64,000 bases of DNA from Sphaerolaimus hirsutus (lineage: Eukaryota > Nematoda > Chromadorea > Monhysterida > Sphaerolaimidae): positions 21,091,785-21,155,784 of the forward strand of contig OZ038452.1 in assembly GCA_964036195.1 (NCBI GenBank), given 5' to 3'. The notes below the pieces were generated by a model. That model was given only the letters and a program-made list of their open reading frames with translations. It was not told the origin of the DNA and did no database searches. Every line of letters begins with the position of its first letter. Position 1 is the first letter of the stretch. Below are positions 11,431 through 23,374 of the stretch, piece by piece. The position numbers and the translations under genes are program-made.

Positions 11431-11771
11431 GCCCAAAAATGTGTTTAACCTGGAATGCTTTATGTAAACGTTTACAGACATTTCCTGTTATGTAGATTTC
11501 ACCTAATTTGAATAGGGCTGATTCATCAGCATTTTCTATGTCTGCCCCGTTTTCTTAGGTTTCTTCACTTGTGATTTTAGTGGAAATGTTTGGCAGGTTT
11601 TCTTGAGCCAACAGTATTGTGTACTGCTCGATTACTATGCCCTAATTGATTGCCACAATAAAAGCTGAAATGTATAAATTGTGGGCCATGATTACTTGGC
11701 TTTTACTAATCAATTAGACTACCACTAATCCAAGTCACCCCAGAAATAAATATGTGTACTAACACACATAA
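11431..11771 (+). repeat. 3' LTR of the gag/protease element
   Basis: It aligns over its length with 61604-61942 and 63440-63778, ending ACTAACACACATAA. It contains CACAATAAAAGCTGAAATG. It differs from those copies by scattered changes and small indels near its 5' end. Confidence 0.8.
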
Positions 11772-11772
11772 T

Positions 11773-12347
11773 ACCATCATGGGAATATTACATGTTGTGG
11801 AAAGTGACATGCCAAAAGGTGAAAGTAACATGCCACGACCCAAAGGTGAATGTAACATGAAAGCGTGAAAGTAACATGTCATGCACATGCGGTCGCAAGT
11901 CGTATCTCATGTGTGTGAAATAATTATCGGTGATTGATCGTTATCACCATGTTTGTCAAGGTGTGAATACTATGAGTGTGCACACGTGCAAATCAAACCC
12001 ACACCACGTCGATAAATAGGACACAAATTTTTAACTGATACAATCTGTTGTTTTTTAATCATTGGTCACAACACATGTGCCACACAGTGATATTGTTGAG
12101 AGAGACTAAATATAGCGATATTGCAGTATAGCTATAAGTTATCAGCATTGTGTACTTTTAGCGCATATTGTTTTGGCATTAATTTGTCCATAAGTATTGG
12201 CTTGGCTCGCTTTTTAGTTTGGTGTTACTTTCACGCTTTGACATGTTACATTCACCTTTGGGCTGTGGCATGTTACTTTCACGCTTGACATGTTACTTTC
12301 ACCTTTTGGCATGTCACTTTCCACAACATGTAATATTCCCATGATGG
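11773..12347. repeat. Long-arm hairpin MITE next to the LTR
   Basis: The left arm begins CCATCATGGGAATATTACAT and carries repeated GAAAGT(G)ACATG and GTGAA(A/T)GTAACATG words. The right arm (about 12220-12347) is its inverted complement, ending TAATATTCCCATGATGG. The LTR element lies directly against its left end. Confidence 0.8.
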
Positions 12348-12417
12348 CATGTTAGATTCCACAACATGTTAAAGTACACAACATGTCAGAATGACCACAC
12401 TCGCGTGTGACCGATTA

Positions 12418-12640
12418 TGCTACGATTACAGCTCGGGCGTAAAATTCCAGCGTAAAATTCCATCGCAAAATTGATTACATAAAAGTGGATGATGACTCTC
12501 GGACACAATGAAAGTATTGATAAACATATTCTCCATGAAAAATTGCAGACCTGTATCATCATCCACTATTATGTAATCAATTTTGCGATGGAATTTTACG
12601 CTGGAATTTTACGCCCGAGCTGTAATCGCTCCATTACGGA
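12418..12640. repeat. Hairpin MITE (AGCTCGGGCGTAAAATTCC arms)
   Basis: ACAGCTCGGGCGTAAAATTC at the left is matched by GAATTTTACGCCCGAGCTGT at the right, with arms of about 80 bp. The loop holds a short ORF that I do not consider a gene. From 12641 to 13022 there is AT-rich sequence with TACATA/GTAGGTA repeats and no gene. Confidence 0.85.
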
Positions 12641-13022
12641 TGTGATGCATATTTACACTATCTTAGAACCTTTTTAGGCACATAGGTACATACCAAGTCC
12701 ATTTCCAAGTTTATAAATACATGTAGGTACGTGTCACGTAGGTACATCATGCTTGTACAGTTGCAACAAGGTAAATATGTGAATATGTGCATAATAGAAT
12801 TTTACATATATTTACATATACGTAGGTGCATATATGTAGATACTAGGTAAATACTTAGACTTTTCGGGGAGGGAACGACATGCGCTAGCCGCTGGGTAGA
12901 TGAAATTTAAACATTTTCAAACACCTATTTACTAAATATGGTGACTTGATATAAACGCAAAGTGTGTTTTCGCTGGCAGTGTGCCACAGATGTGACCCTT
13001 GCAATAAAATGAAAAATTCACT

Positions 13023-13354
13023 ACCGTATTTGCTTGAATAATCCCCCTGGGGGATTATTATTTGGTCAGACTTTTTTGAGGGGGGGACTATTCAAGGGGG
13101 GAATTTTTCGAGGGGGGAAAATATTGTTTCGTCAAAATTTTCAAGCATGTTTCTATCAACACATTTAATGAAATATGCTTTATTAACACAACAACGTGCC
13201 ATTTTTGTTAATATTGGGCACAAACAATTGATCAAATCTTTTAAGGGGGGAATTATTTTGAGGGGGGAATTATTATTTCCTCACTCGTCGTACACGGGGG
13301 GATTATTCGAGGGGGGATTATTCAAGAGGGGAACTATTCAAGCAAATACGGTAT
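13023..13354. repeat. C/G-tract MITE
   Basis: Starts ACCGTATTTGCTTGAATAAT and ends ATTCAAGCAAATACGGT, a perfect terminal inverted repeat, with G-runs inside. A related fragment without clear ends lies at about 14056-14116. Between 13355 and 15020 I see no gene or RNA. Confidence 0.8.
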
Positions 13355-15022
13355 TTACAATGAAAACATGTCACCCGAGCTGATACTGCTGTATTTATTT
13401 ATTGTATCGTTCACGTTCAGAACATTTTGGCTTTGTATAAACGCAAAAAGTGTCCCGCTAGATAAACAAACCCCTGTAAATTGAGTGACGTAAAATACTC
13501 CGCCGTTACGACTCATTCAGGAAAAAACGGTAGACACACTGAAATACTGAAATTAATAATTGAGCATGGAGCCTTCGCCTGTGTCAATAAGTTGAGCTTG
13601 CGGACCATTTTATCAACTTAATCTTCAACGCAACCTTGATGTATCGAACCGTTCGGTATGTATGACTGTTCGAGCAAAATATAGGCAAATTAATTACAAA
13701 GTATTATACCATGTATTCTTGAGTAAGTCCAGGGAGTTCTTATTTCATCAAACAATTATTTCACGTAGACTTATTCGATACTGGATACATTTGACTTATT
13801 TGACCCATGGATACCCATTTGACACGCGCAGACAGAATGGTAATGAAGAAAGTTGAATTTGAACATTTTTTGCAGAGATTTGTTTTGAGGTTTGCGCCTC
13901 ATTTTTCACTCATCAAATTTCACTCAATCAGTTGAACTTGTAGATGTTCTTTTTACGACTGTCAATGGCTAAGTCCGGCCGCAGCTCTTATGGTTTGTTC
14001 ATTTTTTGGCACAATTTGTGAAGTTTCATGACACAATTTTCGGAGTTGTCTTGTATGGGGAATTATTCAAGGGGGAATTTATTCTAGGGGGTAGGGTGAT
14101 AATTTGGGTAATACAGTGCATTCACGAACATAGATTAAAAAAACATGAAAAATTTGAATGACAATGACTAATTACAAAGCTCAAGAGTAATCCTACACCA
14201 ACATTGGAATTCTATTCAACCAGACAACTGATTGCAGCTTCAACTCAGCTTGAATTCAAGTTCAGCTTCAATTTCGATCAGGATCCTTTCCAAAAGAATG
14301 GTCGTCCGCATTTTGAGGATGAAAGCAACGCTGTGATTCCTATACCGCAGTTTCAATTCAGCCATGCATTTGAGTAAAATACACCCAAATAATTGCTCGG
14401 TCATGGTTTTAGCTTTGAGCAGAGATGTTAAACGTATCATACTTTCAAAAGGTATACCTAAACGTAGAGAAATTTGAAACTAACTACTCACTACTGCCAA
14501 ACTACTGAGCATGTTGAAGCTATGATGTTTATACTGACACGTCAAACGACAAAATTTCTATGGCTGTCAATTTTATTTATGTCATGAAAATTTAATATCT
14601 ATTTGTTGTATCGGACACATATTTAGATCTTGAATCCTTTATCACCCTTGTTGCGTATGACGTATTTTCAGATATGACGTAATCATACATAATATTCTTG
14701 TCGTCTTAGGTTGTCTGTTCTATTTGTTCTATGCAGCGTCGTTAACGAAGCTAAAATACCTAGACGGAATGAAACCGACAATCTGTGATGACAAGAAAAA
14801 TGTTATCTTATTGTGTATGATTACGTCATAAAGGTAAACTTATGTTTGCCCTAGTCAAAAAGGTACTCGAGATCTAGGTGTCCGACACAAGAAATAGTAT
14901 CCAATTTCCATGAGATAAATGAAGTTGAAAGCCAAAATAATTTTGTTGTCACACGAAAACGCATCGACGGACATGAAACTCTACGATGTTGTTTGACTTA
15001 ATTGCTAATATTTACTTTACTA

Positions 15023-15418
15023 GCAGGATTCTCTCCGACCTTCGGTCGGGTTTTGTGGTTCTCTACAATTAATACCATTGGAGGAAATATGATAGTTTAG
15101 TGAAGTTTGCCCACATGCTAGGCATGTGTTTTGAAATGTGGTATGTAATGTACCAACAATAACAAGACCAATACCAAAGATGCAATGTTTTGGAATGGAT
15201 TTTTTGTAAACTTCTGTAAAATGGTTGGGCAGTGTGCATTTTGTGTGGTATAGGTTTTGTGATATGATAGTGTGGTTTTTGCAAGGTGTCAAACTTTGTT
15301 GTTATCTTAAATTGGTTACATTTGTGCTTTGCAAATCTTTTTGTGTTTGTAAATCCTTGTGGTATTAATTGTAGAGAACCACAAAACCCAACTGAAGGTT
15401 GGAGAGAATCCTGCTATA
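15023..15418. repeat. Hairpin MITE flanking the satellite block
   Basis: AGCAGGATTCTCTCCGACCT at 15022 is mirrored by GGTTGGAGAGAATCCTGCT near 15418, and GTGGTTCTCTACAATTAATA is mirrored by TATTAATTGTAGAGAACCAC. Arms are about 50 bp and the unique middle has no gene. Confidence 0.8.
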
Positions 15419-15429
15419 GGTACCCACTA

Positions 15430-15985
15430 CTCAGAGGCTTGCAAAAACTGACACCCCAGTGGGGACCCCCCTCCAAATGGCATCACCCAGGGAACCCCCC
15501 AAAAGTGGCACCCCCTGGGAACCGCCCAAAAATGGGACCCCCTAGGGCCCCACAAATATGGCACCCCCTGAGGACCACCAAAAAATGGCACCCCTTAGGG
15601 ACCCCCCAAAAATAGCACCCCCTAGGGACCCCCCAAAAATGGCACCCCCTGGGGACCCCCCAAACATGGCACCCCCTAGGAACCGCCACAAAAATGGCAC
15701 CCCCTGGGGACCCACCCAAAGTTGGCTCCCCCTGGGGACTCTCCAAAAATGGCACCCCCTGGAGACCCCCCCCCAAATGGCACCCCCTATGGACCCCCCC
15801 CCCCACAAAAAAATATAGCACCCCCCTAAGGACCAACAAAAAATGGCACCGCTGGGCAAAAAATACCCAAAAAATTGCATCCCATGGGGACCCCCTTGAA
15901 ATGGCACCCCCATATGTGCCTCCAAAAAATGGCACCCCCTGGAGAACCCCCAAAAATGGCACCCCATGGGAACCCCCTCTAAATC
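15430..15985. repeat. Minisatellite, about 30 bp unit (GGGACCCCCCAAAAATGGCA)
   Basis: About 18-20 degenerate tandem units of the form CCCCTGGGGACCCCCCAAA.ATGGCAC. The long minus-strand Gly-rich ORF across it (15483-16181) is a by-product of the repeat and not a gene. Confidence 0.9.
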
Positions 15986-16125
15986 CTGTAAACACAGCCC
16001 CTAGTTTGGAAACTCCTGTAAACTCAGCCCCTAATTTGGAAACTCCCATAGACTCAGCCCCTAATTTGGAAACTCCCATAAACTCAGTCCATAATTTGGA
16101 AACTCCTGTAAACTCATTTTCAGGT
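15986..16125. repeat. 30 bp tandem repeat (AACTCAGCCCCTAATTTGGA)
   Basis: Five units of about 30 bp, each with CTC.TAAACTCAGCCCCTAA. The same unit returns, degenerated, at 17628-17815, so the two blocks bracket the longer satellite. Confidence 0.85.
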
Positions 16126-17625
16126 TTATGGTAATGTAGTGTCAAAATAGAATGAATATTTGAAATAATTGCTAGCATCAATCCACAAATGCATCAATTC
16201 ACAATCTTCAATTTTTTAGCCCCAGGGGTTAGACTTAAAGGTTATGGTTATGTAGAGTAGAAATGGAGTGCACATCTCAAATCACTGCAATAAAAAACCC
16301 ACAAATGCATCATTTCACAAATTGAAAGTTTTTGGGCCCAGGGGTTCATTATCAGGGTTTTGGTAATGTGGTGTAAAAATTGAGTGTATATTTGAAATCG
16401 CTACAATCAGAAACCCACAAACACATCATTTTATGATTTGAAAATTTTTAGCCCTGGGGGTTCATTTTCAGGGTTATGGTAATGTAGTGTCAAAATGATC
16501 TGCATATTTCAAATCAAGGCAATCAAAAAGCCAGAAATGCATCATTTCACAATTTCTAATTTATTTTCAATTTTCAATTTAAGGCTTACAGTGATGTAGA
16601 GTTGAAATTGAGTCATTTCAAATCAGTGCAATTAGAAACCTGCAAAATGCATCATTTCACAATTTGAAATTTTTGGGTCTAGGGGTTCAATTTCAGGGTT
16701 TCAGTAATTTAGTGTCAAAATGGAGTGCATATTTGAAATTGCTACAATCAGAAACCCACAAATGCATCATTTTATGATTTGAAAGTTTTCAGCCCAGGGG
16801 GTTCATTTTTAGGGTTATTGTAATGTAGTGTCAAAATGAAATGCATATTTCAAATGAGTGCAATCAGAAACCCAAAAATGAATGATTTCACAAATTGAAA
16901 GTTTTTGGCTCCAGAGGTTCATTTTCAGGGTTATGGTTATGTAGTTTTCAGGGTTATGTAGTGTCAAAATGGAGTGCATATTTCAAATCAGTGTAATCAG
17001 AAACCCACATTGAATCATTTCACAATTTCTAATTTTTGAAGCCCTGGGCATATTTGAAATTGTTACACTCAGAAACCCACAAATCCATCATTTTATGATT
17101 TGAAAGTTTTTGGCCCAGGGGGTTCATTTTTAGGGTTATGGTAATGTAGTGTCAAAATGAAGTGCATATTTTAAATTAGTGCTATCAGAAACCCGAAAAT
17201 GCATTATTTCTCAAATTGAAAGTATTTGGCCCCATGGGTTCATTTTTAGGGTTATGGTAATGTAGTGTCAAAATGGAGTGCATATATCAAATCAGTGCAA
17301 TCAGAAACCCAAGAATGAATGATTTCACAAATTGAAAGTTTTTGGTTCCAGAGGTTCATTTTCAGGATTATGGTCATGTAGTTTTCAGGGTTATGTAGTG
17401 TCAAAATGGAGTGCATTATATATCAAATCAGTGCAATTAGAAACCCACAATGCATCATTTCACAATTTGAAAGTTGGCCCCAGGGATTCAATTTCAGGGT
17501 TATGGTAATGTCAGAATGGAGTGCATATTTCAAATCATTGTAATCAGTAACCCACAAATGCATCATATCACAATTTATATTTTTTAGCCCCGGGGGCCTC
17601 ACTGAAGGATTATGGTAATGTTATT
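16126..17625. repeat. Satellite array, about 116 bp unit
   Basis: About 12 units marked by GTAATGTAGTGTCAAAATG.A, spaced about 116-117 bp, each followed by CAGAAACCCACAAATGCATC. Two units are lengthened to about 133 bp by an internal repeat of TAGTTTTCAGGGTTATG, and one unit near 17040 is partly deleted. No coding potential. Confidence 0.9.
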
Positions 17626-17627
17626 GT

Positions 17628-17830
17628 TAACTCCCATAAACTCAGCCCCTAATTTGGCAAACACCCATCAACTCAACTCCCATAAACTCAGCCTCTAATT
17701 TGTAAACTTGTGTCAACAGCCCCTTATTTTTAAACTTCTGTCAACTCAACCCTAATTTATAAACACCCATCAACTCAACCCTGAATTGAAAACTCAGCCC
17801 CTAAAAACTCAAGTTCACCCCCTATACATG
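17628..17830. repeat. Degenerate 30 bp tandem repeat
   Basis: AACTCCCATAAACTCAGCC-type units, the same family as 15986-16125. Positions 17831-18190 hold no recognisable gene. Confidence 0.75.
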
Positions 17831-18193
17831 TGCAATTGCATTCTTGGGAAGCAACTTTGCCATCTACTAACCCTGTTTGTCAAGATTGTAACGTGTTTGT
17901 ATAGGGCATTTTGTACTAATAAATAGTGACTGCATTGTGTGCAAAAACACACACGAATCGGGCAAAAAATGAGGCTGTGATTGTGCCCCTATCTTTTGCA
18001 TTAGGCATCCTTTGCACGCAGTTCTCTCGAAAATATATAGGTTTAGATGTCTCACGTTCTAGTTTGAACAGATTATTTTCGCTCAGTTCATGGTCGATAT
18101 TAAAAAACTTTCTGCGATGTCGTGATGTGAGAACAAAACGTTTTTGCATTTGCGGCTCAACGACAAAGTTTCACTTCGAACCGGGGTGTTAGA

Positions 18194-18388
18194 TATACTC
18201 GGCGGACAACACACTTAGTATGAAAACCTACCATAACCCATCTGAATAATGAACCAAATTTTTTACATTTTTTCATCATTATATTTCATTTATACTATGG
18301 AAGAATTAATTACGAAATTTATCACAAGATTTTATTCATTGAATTATGTTAGGTTTTCATACTAGGTGTGCTGTCCGCCGAGTATACA
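18194..18388. repeat. Hairpin MITE (TATACTCGGCGGACA ends)
   Basis: TATACTCGGCGGACAACACA and its complement TGTGCTGTCCGCCGAGTATA bound the element, and AGTATGAAAACCTACCATAA begins the inner arm. A relative lies at about 53812-53999. Confidence 0.85.
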
Positions 18389-18462
18389 TACACGGCACAG
18401 TACCAAAATAACACGTATTTATGTGTCCTAAACCACAAGCAGATAGAGATGTACAGATAGCC

Positions 18463-18721
18463 GCACCGCACACTGAAATTTTGCGTTCAGCGTTCGAACG
18501 TTTTCGCACGCTGAACTACAGACGCTGAAATCAAAATCTAACGAACACAGCGTTTTTAAAACGTAAAAGTTCGGAATTAGCAGTATTTCGCGTAATTTGC
18601 ATGCGAGATGCGTTTTTTGTGCATTAAAAACGTTCTGTTCTTGAGATTTTGATTTCAGCGTTTGTAGTTCAGCGTGCAAAAACGTTCGAACGCTGATCGC
18701 AAAATTTCAGTGTGCGGTGCG
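18463..18721. repeat. Hairpin MITE (GCACCGCACACTGAAA ends)
   Basis: GCACCGCACACTGAAATTTT and AAAATTTCAGTGTGCGGTGC form the ends. Arms continue with GCGTTCGAACGTTTT and its complement. A relative with GCACGGTACACTGAAA ends lies at 45151-45417. From 18722 to 19130 I see no gene. Confidence 0.85.
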
Positions 18722-19130
18722 CCATAGAGTTGTGTAAATGAAAAACTAATAATTGCGAAATGAGCGAAATCACTCTCGTTTTAACGAAACATGAAGTTTT
18801 CAACATTATTAACGTAAGATATCTCAATTTTTTTTCAATTTTTAGGACTATCGGAAACATTTCTTAAATTTCGTTTCCCTCATATTGCGAAATAATTTGT
18901 GCAGTTATGTTTGGCAAAGTGCCATTCGGTTTACATTACCGTCGTTGCGTATTTATTCAGAACATTTTATTCCATCATGTCCGCCGAGTTACAAGTAAAA
19001 ATCTTTACCAAGGAAAACGTAAAAAGGATGGAAATGGACTTGACCAAAAGTGTAGGTGCGATTACCTACCACACACAACTCAAAGATTTTTTTGTCAAAT
19101 ATGTCGAAAAATAATTACCTACCGTATTTC

Positions 19131-19810
19131 CTCGAAATACCTCCCCTCGAAATACCCCCCTCATTTGACCCCCACTCTCGAGACCACTATGTAACAATCA
19201 CCCCCCCCCCCTCGAAATACCCCCCCAGATTGAGTGTAAAGAGAACGTACATGACAAATACTGCAGTTCGTGTTCTGCGTAGTGCAGAACACACGTTAAA
19301 ACAATGTCGTAATCACGTTAGAACAGTGTTTATACCATCTACGTACTATACTCGGCGTACGTGATACTCTGCCCTCGCACTGATTTATGTCGCGTGTTGG
19401 AAGCGTGCCAATGATTATTAAATCCTGCGATTTCCGTAAAAAAATGAAAAAAATTCATCGATGTGAATGTGTTAATGGATAACATTATAACAACAATCAA
19501 TTTTGTCATCTTTTTATGAAAGTCGGACGCGTTAACCATCGTTGGCACACTTCCAGCGGGAACCACGCGTGCAGGGTGTAAAGTAACCGGAGTATACTAT
19601 TAGTCTACTACAGGAGTCTATACATGTCAGTTATTGATGCATTTTTCCACCCCAGTGTACATCACAAACGACGATTTTGTACTAGGATTTGAAAAAATTT
19701 CTGGCGAAATAATAACCGACCCCCCTCGAGATACCCCCCTCGTTTAACCCCCCCTCTCAAGACCACTATGAAACAATCACCCCCGGGGTGTATTTCGAGG
19801 AAATACGGTA
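19131..19810. repeat. C-tract MITE with nested MITE
   Basis: ACCGTATTTCCTCGAAATAC opens the element and GTATTTCGAGGAAATACGGT closes it. C-runs lie near both ends. A second element with TATACTCGGCGTACGTGATA and CCGGAGTATA ends (about 19347-19597) is nested in the middle. Copy B of the segmental duplication starts inside it at 19631. Confidence 0.7.
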
Positions 19811-21289
19811 TGTATGTGTGTAAAATATTTATATTTACATTATGTAAAATTAAGAGGGAATGGATCCAGGGTTCGTTAGAATTTCATTAATCACTGATTT
19901 GATTAATCAAAGTTCTGATTAATCTTTTTCGTTAACATACTCAGACAGGAAGAACATCGAAGGTAATAGAACATCGAAGGAAGAATAACGGTAATGAAAC
20001 TAATAAAACATCGAAATTTCAAATGAATTATATATATATTTTTTTTTAATATATAAACCAGGTATTTAGGTGGTTGATTTGTAGCTCCTGGATAAAAAGA
20101 TGTATATCGGCTGCCAACTTGCGCCTGATATAAATATGTATGCTAGTTTTACGTTATGTACCCCGCACTGTATACCCCGGCTCTGTCTTTCCATCTTAGC
20201 AATTCTATTCATATCGAATGAATCAGCTAGGGTTGGGACGATATATAAAAAAATCCATGCTTCTTATTTTGGTTCCTGGAACGTTTTGTTAAAAAGTTCA
20301 AGTTCAAGCTACAAATTCCTTTGTGAGCTGTGGTTACCGAACACTTACACACGGAAATTTTTTTAAAGGAGAGGAATTGTTTTTCCGTCAGAAGAGAAAT
20401 TATTTTTCCGTCGAAATTTTGAAGCATTTCCTACCAATTCATTCCACGAAATATACTTTACTGACGCGATAACATGCCATTTTTGCCGTTTTTGAGGGGG
20501 ACTTATTCAGGGGGTTAATTACCGCATTAATTAATACATGCAAACACGGCATTTATCATGTGTTACGTGGCATTTTTTCTGCAGGTCTTTGGGTAAAACT
20601 TTTCATTGTTGTTTCATTGAGCACCGCTAAAGTATTTCTTTTGAAAGACTATGGGTTTTTTCCTAGCGTTTACGACAACGAGTAGCCCGACAAACATGCG
20701 CCGGCCGTCAAAATGGTGCTGTGAAGTGTGTAATTGACTAAAATAGATACCTACCGAAAAAAGCCATCACACACACACCAAGTTGCGATATCATTTTGTC
20801 TTTCTGTTCACAAGTTGTGCGTTTTTATTTGAAATTTTTGAGTAAATAGAAGCCCTATCCTTTTTACTGAGTTACGCAAAGATTTTTCACCGATGCCGCT
20901 ATAATATTTATTGCTTGACTCTGTTGCGGGAACACGGTGAAATCGATGTTTCATTCAAAAATAATTCATATTTAAATCTTCAACTAAATGGTAATGGTTT
21001 CCCATTAAATTAATAAATATAATGCAGAATCTGGGAAACAATAGAAATCTAAATGTAACAATTCTCTGTAGATCACACAATCTCCTCACAAACTGCTAAT
21101 AAAACGCTCAAACAAAGTATTCCTGCGTGGTCACGCATAGATGGGGCACCGGTCTGTGTAGCTCTGGTTGTACGGTGTGCATATCGACTTGCACAGCTTG
21201 CTCTTGGTGGAGTTTTCCATTGAGCTGGATTGAGTTCTCTTCGGAAACTGGAGGCAGCCTTTCCTCGTGCAAACTGCTGAAATCGTCGT

Positions 21290-21524
21290 CCAGGGGCCAG
21301 TTCCGCAAAATGTGAAGTGAGAGTGAAATGGCAAAGGCGAAGTGAAATGAAAAGTGAGACGTGAATTGAGAAGGGAATTGGCAAAAGCGAAGGGAAATTA
21401 CCTTCGTTTAAATTTTATTTTTTTCGCTTTTACCAATTCACTTGCCGTTTCACTTGGCCATTGCGCTTTTACTTCGCCTTTGCCATATCACTTCTCACTT
21501 CTCATTTTGCGGAACTGGCACCAG
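21290..21524 (-). mobile_element. Introner-like insertion in last exon (copy B only)
   Basis: Coding-strand tips are AACCTG|GTGCCAGTTCCGC and GCGGAACTGGCCCCTG|GACGAC. Inverted ends GTGCCAGTTCCGCAAAATG enclose a GAAGTGA/TCACTTC-rich palindrome. Copy A has the uninterrupted exon (AACCTCGACGAC), so this is a direct filled-versus-empty comparison. Both flanks read CCTG, consistent with a short target duplication. A relative lies at 50479-50670. Confidence 0.88.
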
Positions 21525-21540
21525 GTTCGACACAGGCGGG

Positions 21541-22113
21541 CTGGGGGCACTGCCAAACCCTGTAAAATACTCTGTAAAATGTAAAATGTTATGCAAAGTA
21601 CTGTCAAACGGAGTTTACCATTGTTGGTTGCAGCGGCAACGCAAGCTGTGCATGTGACGCGCACGTGAACGCATGGCGTGTCAGTGCATGACAACGCGTC
21701 GCGCGTCATATAAATAGGGCCGATTCTCAACTTTCAAGCAGTGGTACACATTTGGCTTTTTTATATTTCTCCCGTTCGCTTAATCATTCATTTTACGTGA
21801 TATGAAGCGGCTTTTGAACACCGTGGAACTTGTTCCAAGGCGACGTTGAATCCCCTAGAAATCACCACAATCATTTCAAATGTTTCCCTCCTTCGGCACG
21901 GCAGCACCGCGGACGCTGCCCTAGTTCGCCAACGTCCCCGTGCTGTTCACCTTGTTCGGCACTTTCCTCCGCTCATGCCCGCTAATCCGGATTCCTTCCG
22001 CTCCGACCCGCGTGCATACAACACCATATTGCGGGGCACCTTACGTGACTTTCGACACTTTGCGGGACATTTGACATTTTACAGAACATTTTCACATGGT
22101 CTGAGAATGGCAC
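21541..22113 (-). mobile_element. Introner-like intron 3 of copy B with a roughly 400 bp internal insertion
   Basis: Counterpart of 1652-1816. The tips are ACCGG|GTGCCATTCTCAGAC and GGCAGTGCCCCCAG|CCCG. About 400 bp of unrelated sequence (about 21620-22025) sits near its centre. That insert contains CATATAAATAGGGCC near 21707, which resembles a TATA box, followed by GC-rich sequence with short ORFs only. I do not recognise the insert. Confidence 0.75.
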
Positions 22114-22159
22114 CCGGTCACTGTGCAGGCGGGCTCAGATCGCTTGGCCAGGGCCAGGG

Positions 22160-22356
22160 CCAGGGGCAGTCCCAAGCCCTGTAAATTTTAAAGTAAAGTG
22201 TCAATTGTCATGTAAAGTGTCATGCAAAGTTTCAATTGACATGTAAAATGTCATGCAAAGTTCAGTAATAAAATTTTTTTTGTTTTGTTTTGATTGACAT
22301 TTAAGTGTCAATTGAAACTTTACTTTACACTTTACAGAGCTTGGGAGTGCCACCAG
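22160..22356 (-). mobile_element. Introner-like insertion in exon 3 (copy B only, 197 bp)
   Basis: Coding-strand tips are TGCCTG|GTGGCACTCCCAAGC and GCTTGGGACTGCCCCTG|GCCCTG. Copy A has the empty site CGCCTGGCCCTGGCC. The interior repeats the words ATGTCATGCAAAGT and CTTTACA. CCTG flanks both sides. An AG adjacent to the right tip is missing, but upstream and downstream AGs keep the frame. Confidence 0.88.
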
Positions 22357-23374
22357 GCACTCGCCGCGCACGCTGTCAGCAGTGGTGCCAGTGGATCGTG
22401 TCGAACGCTTGCTGTAAACGAAGTTGCCGCCTCCGCCGCCGCTAGTGATCGTGTTTTCGTACACGCCGGTGGACGTGCTGACGCGCAGCCGCTGCACCAT
22501 GGCCATGCTGTGCTTGCGCACTTGGTCGCATGTGCGCGCCACGATCACCCGACCGATCTGTGGTTTGGCGTGAAATGGGAGTGTGACAATGTGGAACAGG
22601 CGGCCAAAGGTTTTCAAGGCAATGGGGCAATGTAATTTTCCGATGTTCGTAGTTCATCATTGAATTTTTACATTATCCTCGAGATGTTTTCGATTTATTT
22701 TCATGCCTGCATGCTTGAGTTCGCAATTTCAAAATTTTCGGGTTTGGTATCGGATATCGGTTCCAAAACTGTTCGGGTATCGTGTATCGGCTTCGAACAA
22801 TTCTGAGGGGATCTTGTTCGGATTTGGGTATTGGGGTCGGGTATCGGATTATCAAATCAAATCAAATCAAATAAGTTTTACTCGGCTCGGACCTCTAGAG
22901 TCAATTGCAAGTAAATAACGCAAAGTAACATTGTACATACATCGGCTACCCCTAATACGCGGTCTTAATAGGTGAGTTTTTGAACGACGCTGCAACATTT
23001 GCATACCTATAACAGAACGGTGGAGTAACAATTAAAAAATATATTAAATTCTAAAAAGGAACGCGGCGGATTATGTAATAGAATTGTCGGGTACCGGGTA
23101 AAAAATAACCTGGTACTGAATAAAAAAAATACAACATGGAATAGTGTAGCTATCACCAGGCCCTAAATTGTATTATGAGGGCAGATTTCTGCCCTCCCTG
23201 CTCTGTGCCTAACATTCGGCAATTAGTCACTTCCGCACGCACAAAGCGCATACTCACCGGTCCCTGTTTGCCCTGGTCCTCCGGCCCCACGGCACACACG
23301 ACCGTCAACAATATGAACCCGACTACGGCGTACAGCACCAAGTACAGACCCCATCCCAGCTCGTCGATGTCCAC

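Larger units (their letters stand above)
8667..11771 (+). mobile_element. Gag/protease LTR retrotransposon, 5' end lost in gap
   Basis: A GC-rich leader carries recurring CTAGTGTTGAGCATTTGGGC and CCACTAGTG.TGGCAACG words. It is followed by one long ORF (9218-11023) and a 3' terminal block (11431-11771) homologous to the paired 339 bp direct repeats at 61604-61942 and 63440-63778. I found no reverse transcriptase or integrase, so this copy is probably non-autonomous. The 3' block carries CACAATAAAAGC, a likely polyadenylation signal. Confidence 0.8.

Noticed and set aside
15483..16181. 232-residue minus-strand ORF, Gly/Phe repeat protein
   Set aside because: It is a by-product of a G/C-rich 30 bp minisatellite. 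All frames are open in such repeats and there is no splice or start context.
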